From assembly GCF_037198315.1 (NCBI RefSeq), contig NZ_CP144913.1, forward strand, positions 1,302,001 through 1,366,000: a stretch of 64,000 nt of DNA. The letters run 5' to 3'. Source of the DNA: Janibacter sp. A1S7 (GTDB taxonomy: Bacteria > Actinomycetota > Actinomycetes > Actinomycetales > Dermatophilaceae). The number at the start of each line of letters is the position of its first letter. The stretch's first letter is position 1. The translations under genes and the position numbers were made by a program. Below the pieces are notes generated by a model. That model saw nothing but the letters and a program-made list of their open reading frames with translations, was not told the DNA's origin and did not search any database. Shown in pieces: positions 61,735-64,000 of this stretch.

Positions 61735-63036
61735 AACCTCGGGCGCGGGTACGTGGTGCTCGCCGACTGGGCGGGCCGGGGGTGGGCGGTCGCGGTCGTG
61801 CTGGGGAGCGTCCTGGTGACCGTGCTCGTGGGCGTGCTGCTCGTCCGGTCCGTGGCGCGACTGTCCCGGGTGGTCGTCGCCCACCGGCGCGGAGCGCTGG
61901 CCGCGCTGCTCGTGGGCGCCCTCGCGTGGGGCGCCCTGGCGGTCTCGGGCGTGCAGGTGGCCGGCCAGGCGGTCGCGTCCACGCCCACCGCGGGGCTGGC
62001 CCGCGAGCACGTCGCCGGCGGCTGGGCCGACTACCGGGACGAGTCGGCCTTCGGCACGGCGATCGCCGACGACGAGCTGGCCGGACAGCCGGACCTGCTC
62101 GGCGGGCTGGCGGGCAAGGACGTGCTGGTGGTCTTCGTCGAGAGCTACGGCGCAGCAGCGCTGACCGACCCCGACATCGCGAAGGGGGTCACCCCCGTCC
62201 TCGACGCGGGCGAGGAGTCGTTGGGTCAGGTGGGCGTCGAGGCACGCAGCGGGTGGCTGACCTCGCCGACCGTCGGCGCCGGCTCGTGGCTGGCGCACGC
62301 CACCCTGCAGTCCGGGCTGTGGGTCGACGACGACCGGCGGTACGAGCAGCTGCTGGCGGCGGACCGGCTGACGCTGACCCGGGCCTTCTCCGACGCGGGG
62401 TGGCGCACGAGCTTCGTGCTGCCGGCGGTGGCGGAGCCCTGGCCGCAGGGGACGGAGTTCTACGGCTTCGACCGGTTGCACGCCGGCGACGACCTGGGCT
62501 ACCGGGGACCCGAGCTCGGGTGGGGCGGCATCCCCGACCAGTACACGCTTGCGTGGGTGTGGCGCTCGCTGCTCGCCGGCACGGACGGCCCCGTCATGGC
62601 CGAGATCGACCTCGTCTCCAGCCACAACCCGTGGCCGCAGCCGCCGCCCCTGCTGCCGTGGGGCGACGTCGGTGACGGGTCGACGTACACGTGCATGCCG
62701 GGGTGCGCCGCGCAGGGGCCGCAGGACGTGCGCTCGCGGTACGCCGCGTCGGTCGGGTACTCGCTGGAGTCGGTGGTCTCCCTCGTCGAGGAGCACCCCG
62801 ACCTCGTCGTGCTCGTCCTGGGAGACCACCAACCATGGGGGCAGGTCACCGGCGACGACCCCAGACACGACGTGCCGGTGACCCTCCTCGCCGGTGACGC
62901 CGAGGTGATCGAGCGTGTCGACGGGTGGGGCTGGACCCCCGGTATGCAGCCCGCACCGGACTCGCCGGTGTGGCGGATGGACGCCTTCCGCGACCGATTC
63001 CTCGGGGCCTTCTCCCGGGGAGTGCACGAGCGATAG
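61735..63036 (+). CDS. Sulfatase/LtaS-like membrane protein, second exon
   Basis: Second part (433 codons) of the intron-split gene, beginning NLGRGYVVLADWAG in frame with the first exon. Two more helices precede an extracellular domain of the sulfatase/alkaline-phosphatase-like type: VLVVFVESYGAAAL holds the metal and nucleophile region, EIDLVSSHNPW and VLVLGDHQPWGQ the later metal ligands. Such proteins transfer or hydrolyse phospho- or sulfo-head groups at the membrane surface. Its position opposite the pterin/glycolipid operon suggests it modifies that product. Automatic annotation would probably call it a stand-alone gene from the GTG at 61753. Confidence 0.78.
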   Translation, partial: NLGRGYVVLADWAGRGWAVAVVLGSVLVTVLVGVLLVRSVARLSRVVVAHRRGALAALLVGALAWGALAVSGVQVAGQAVASTPTAGLAREHVAGGWADYRDESAFGTAIADDELAGQPDLLGGLAGKDVLVVFVESYGAAALTDPDIAKGVTPVLDAGEESLGQVGVEARSGWLTSPTVGAGSWLAHATLQSGLWVDDDRRYEQLLAADRLTLTRAFSDAGWRTSFVLPAVAEPWPQGTEFYGFDRLHAGDDLGYRGPELGWGGIPDQYTLAWVWRSLLAGTDGPVMAEIDLVSSHNPWPQPPPLLPWGDVGDGSTYTCMPGCAAQGPQDVRSRYAASVGYSLESVVSLVEEHPDLVVLVLGDHQPWGQVTGDDPRHDVPVTLLAGDAEVIERVDGWGWTPGMQPAPDSPVWRMDAFRDRFLGAFSRGVHER

Positions 63037-63054
63037 GGCCAGTTACCGGCGCGA

Positions 63055-63091
63055 CGTCATGAACGACGCCATGACGAGTTCAACTCATGGC
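63055..63091. terminator. Overlapping hairpins between convergent genes
   Basis: CGTCATG/CATGACG (63055-63061 with 63070-63076) and GCCATGA/TCATGGC (63068-63074 with 63085-63091) are two mutually exclusive 7-bp hairpins between the sulfatase-like gene and the convergent acyl-CoA ligase. They may stop both transcripts. Confidence 0.45.
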
Positions 63092-64000
63092 TGTTTCAGG
63101 GCCACCTTGCGGATCTTCCCCGCAGGGGTCATCGGCAGCGACTCGACTACTTCGATCCGGCTCGGGACCTTGTATGCCGCGAGAGTGCGCCGGCACAACT
63201 CAATCAACTCGGACGCATCCACGGTCTGGTCGGCGGCGGGCACGACGAATGCGAGGCCCGTCTCACCGAAGGTGTCATCCGGTGTGCCGATGACGGCGGA
63301 CATGGCGACCGAGGGGTGCGTGGCCAGGACGTTCTCGACTTCAGCGGGATAGACGTTGTAGCCACCGCGCACGTACATCTCCTTCTTTCGCGCGACGAGC
63401 ATGACGTGGCCGTCCTCGGTCATCGAGCCGACATCACCGGTACTCAGCCAGCCGTCCTCACCGAACGCGGACGCCGTTTCATCGGGCATCTCCCAGTAGC
63501 CAGCGGCGACGCAGCCGCCGCGAACCTGCAGCTCGCCGACCTCGCCCGGGGGGAGCGGCTCGTGCTCGTCATCGACGATACGGCCCTCGAAGTCCCCGAG
63601 CATCGTCCCGATCGAACGGCCGACCATCTCCACCGAATCCCCCGGGGGAGAGATCGCGCACGCGCCCGATGTCTCTGACAGTCCATAGAGGTTCGCCATG
63701 CGCGCGTTGTCGAACGTTGACGTCACCTGCTCGGCCAGCGCGGGCTCAAGATTGGAGCCTCCCACCACACAGAGACGGATGCCGTCGGCCCCCTCGGGAG
63801 CTCCCGAGGCGAGGACCATCCTGAACATCGTCGGGACGCCGACGAACATCGAAATCGGCGTCTCCTGCATGGCACGCCGGACCAGGTCGGGGTGGAACCG
63901 AGGCAGGAGGGAGAAACCTCCGCCGGCGACCAACGACGAGGTGAGGGTGCAGGTGAGTCCGCCCACGTGGTTGAAGGGAAGCACCCCGAGGATCACATCC
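63085..64000 (-). CDS. Acyl-CoA ligase (AMP-binding), N-terminus outside window
   Basis: The C-terminal ~305 residues of an ANL ligase, open to the window edge. The A5 motif is LYGLSETSGAC, the A7/A8 region is DGWLSTGDVG with ARKKEMYVRGGYNVYPAEVE and the catalytic lysine is in LPMTPAGKIRKVAL. LGVLPFNHVGGL is the A4 region. The ATP-binding P-loop must lie beyond 64000. It should activate a fatty or aromatic acid, like the three other ligases in the window, but no partner gene is seen. Confidence 0.87.
   Translation of the reverse strand, partial: DVILGVLPFNHVGGLTCTLTSSLVAGGGFSLLPRFHPDLVRRAMQETPISMFVGVPTMFRMVLASGAPEGADGIRLCVVGGSNLEPALAEQVTSTFDNARMANLYGLSETSGACAISPPGDSVEMVGRSIGTMLGDFEGRIVDDEHEPLPPGEVGELQVRGGCVAAGYWEMPDETASAFGEDGWLSTGDVGSMTEDGHVMLVARKKEMYVRGGYNVYPAEVENVLATHPSVAMSAVIGTPDDTFGETGLAFVVPAADQTVDASELIELCRRTLAAYKVPSRIEVVESLPMTPAGKIRKVALKQP

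Noticed and set aside
3035..62187. CGAAGGGG octamer as a polar FtsK-type (KOPS) guide
   Set aside because: Both orientations are about equally frequent in the window, without the strong strand bias expected.
61753..63036. Stand-alone sulfatase-like gene starting at GTG 61753
   Set aside because: The frame is open upstream to the predicted 3-prime splice site and joins exon 1; no ribosome binding site precedes the GTG.
1..64000. CRISPR array, rRNA or tRNA genes
   Set aside because: No regularly spaced repeats and no recognisable tRNA or rRNA sequence were found on either strand by reading.

Overview
This is a GC-rich window (roughly 70% GC by eye) with overlapping ATGA/GTGA stop-start junctions, frequent GTG starts and actinobacterial families (DUF6318, DUF3556, PucR-type regulators, LivM-LivG fusion, a short Cys-tailed protein beside ArsA). 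It looks like chromosomal DNA of an actinomycete, plausibly of the Intrasporangiaceae/Janibacter type, although that placement is an inference. No rRNA, tRNA or CRISPR array was seen.

Left part (1-33 kb): catabolic and transport genes. A GntP permease cut by the window edge is divergent from a feruloyl-CoA-synthase-like ligase and a thiolase. Then come an overlapping cstA / Cys-tailed small protein / ArsA ATPase trio, two hypothetical membrane-associated genes, a Lon-N-domain protein facing a tandem pair of SPFH (band 7) proteins, an FAD oxidoreductase, a PucR regulator, an acyl-CoA ligase with a DUF3556 membrane protein, two exported proteins, a haloalkane dehalogenase, a second PucR regulator divergent from a GMC oxidoreductase-aldehyde dehydrogenase operon, an unassigned radical SAM enzyme, a 3-hydroxyacyl-CoA dehydrogenase, an AraC/VOC pair and a PutP-type symporter.

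Middle part (32.6-45.5 kb): a TetR regulator with a clear 18-bp palindromic operator precedes an acyl-CoA ligase / SDR / acyl-CoA dehydrogenase / APH-type kinase operon, a short-chain fatty-acid transporter and an alpha-hydroxy-acid oxidase. The APH-kinase plus acyl-CoA-dehydrogenase pairing resembles 4-hydroxy-acid catabolism. A complete branched-chain amino-acid type ABC importer follows, with permease and ATPase fused in one gene.

Accessory part (45.5-51.3 kb): a DUF1778/GNAT toxin-antitoxin pair, a secreted thermonuclease lipoprotein, and a candidate defence module made of a nuclease-helicase fusion (DUF2075), an EVE-like/HNH endonuclease and a MazG-like pyrophosphohydrolase. The first two defence genes are preceded by near-identical ~26-bp elements, each followed by a small hairpin.

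Right part (51.4-64 kb): an exporter and methyltransferase, then a compact cluster that looks like an uncharacterised pterin/glycolipid pathway: a CDP-alcohol phosphotransferase-methyltransferase fusion, a RibD-type reductase, a flippase-like protein, a GT4 glycosyltransferase, a degenerate PTPS/QueD homologue and a medium-chain dehydrogenase. From a symmetric promoter the last operon diverges from an LtaS/sulfatase-like membrane protein whose gene is interrupted by a group II intron. The sequence predicts that removing 59561-61734 restores the host reading frame exactly. The window ends in a partial acyl-CoA ligase.
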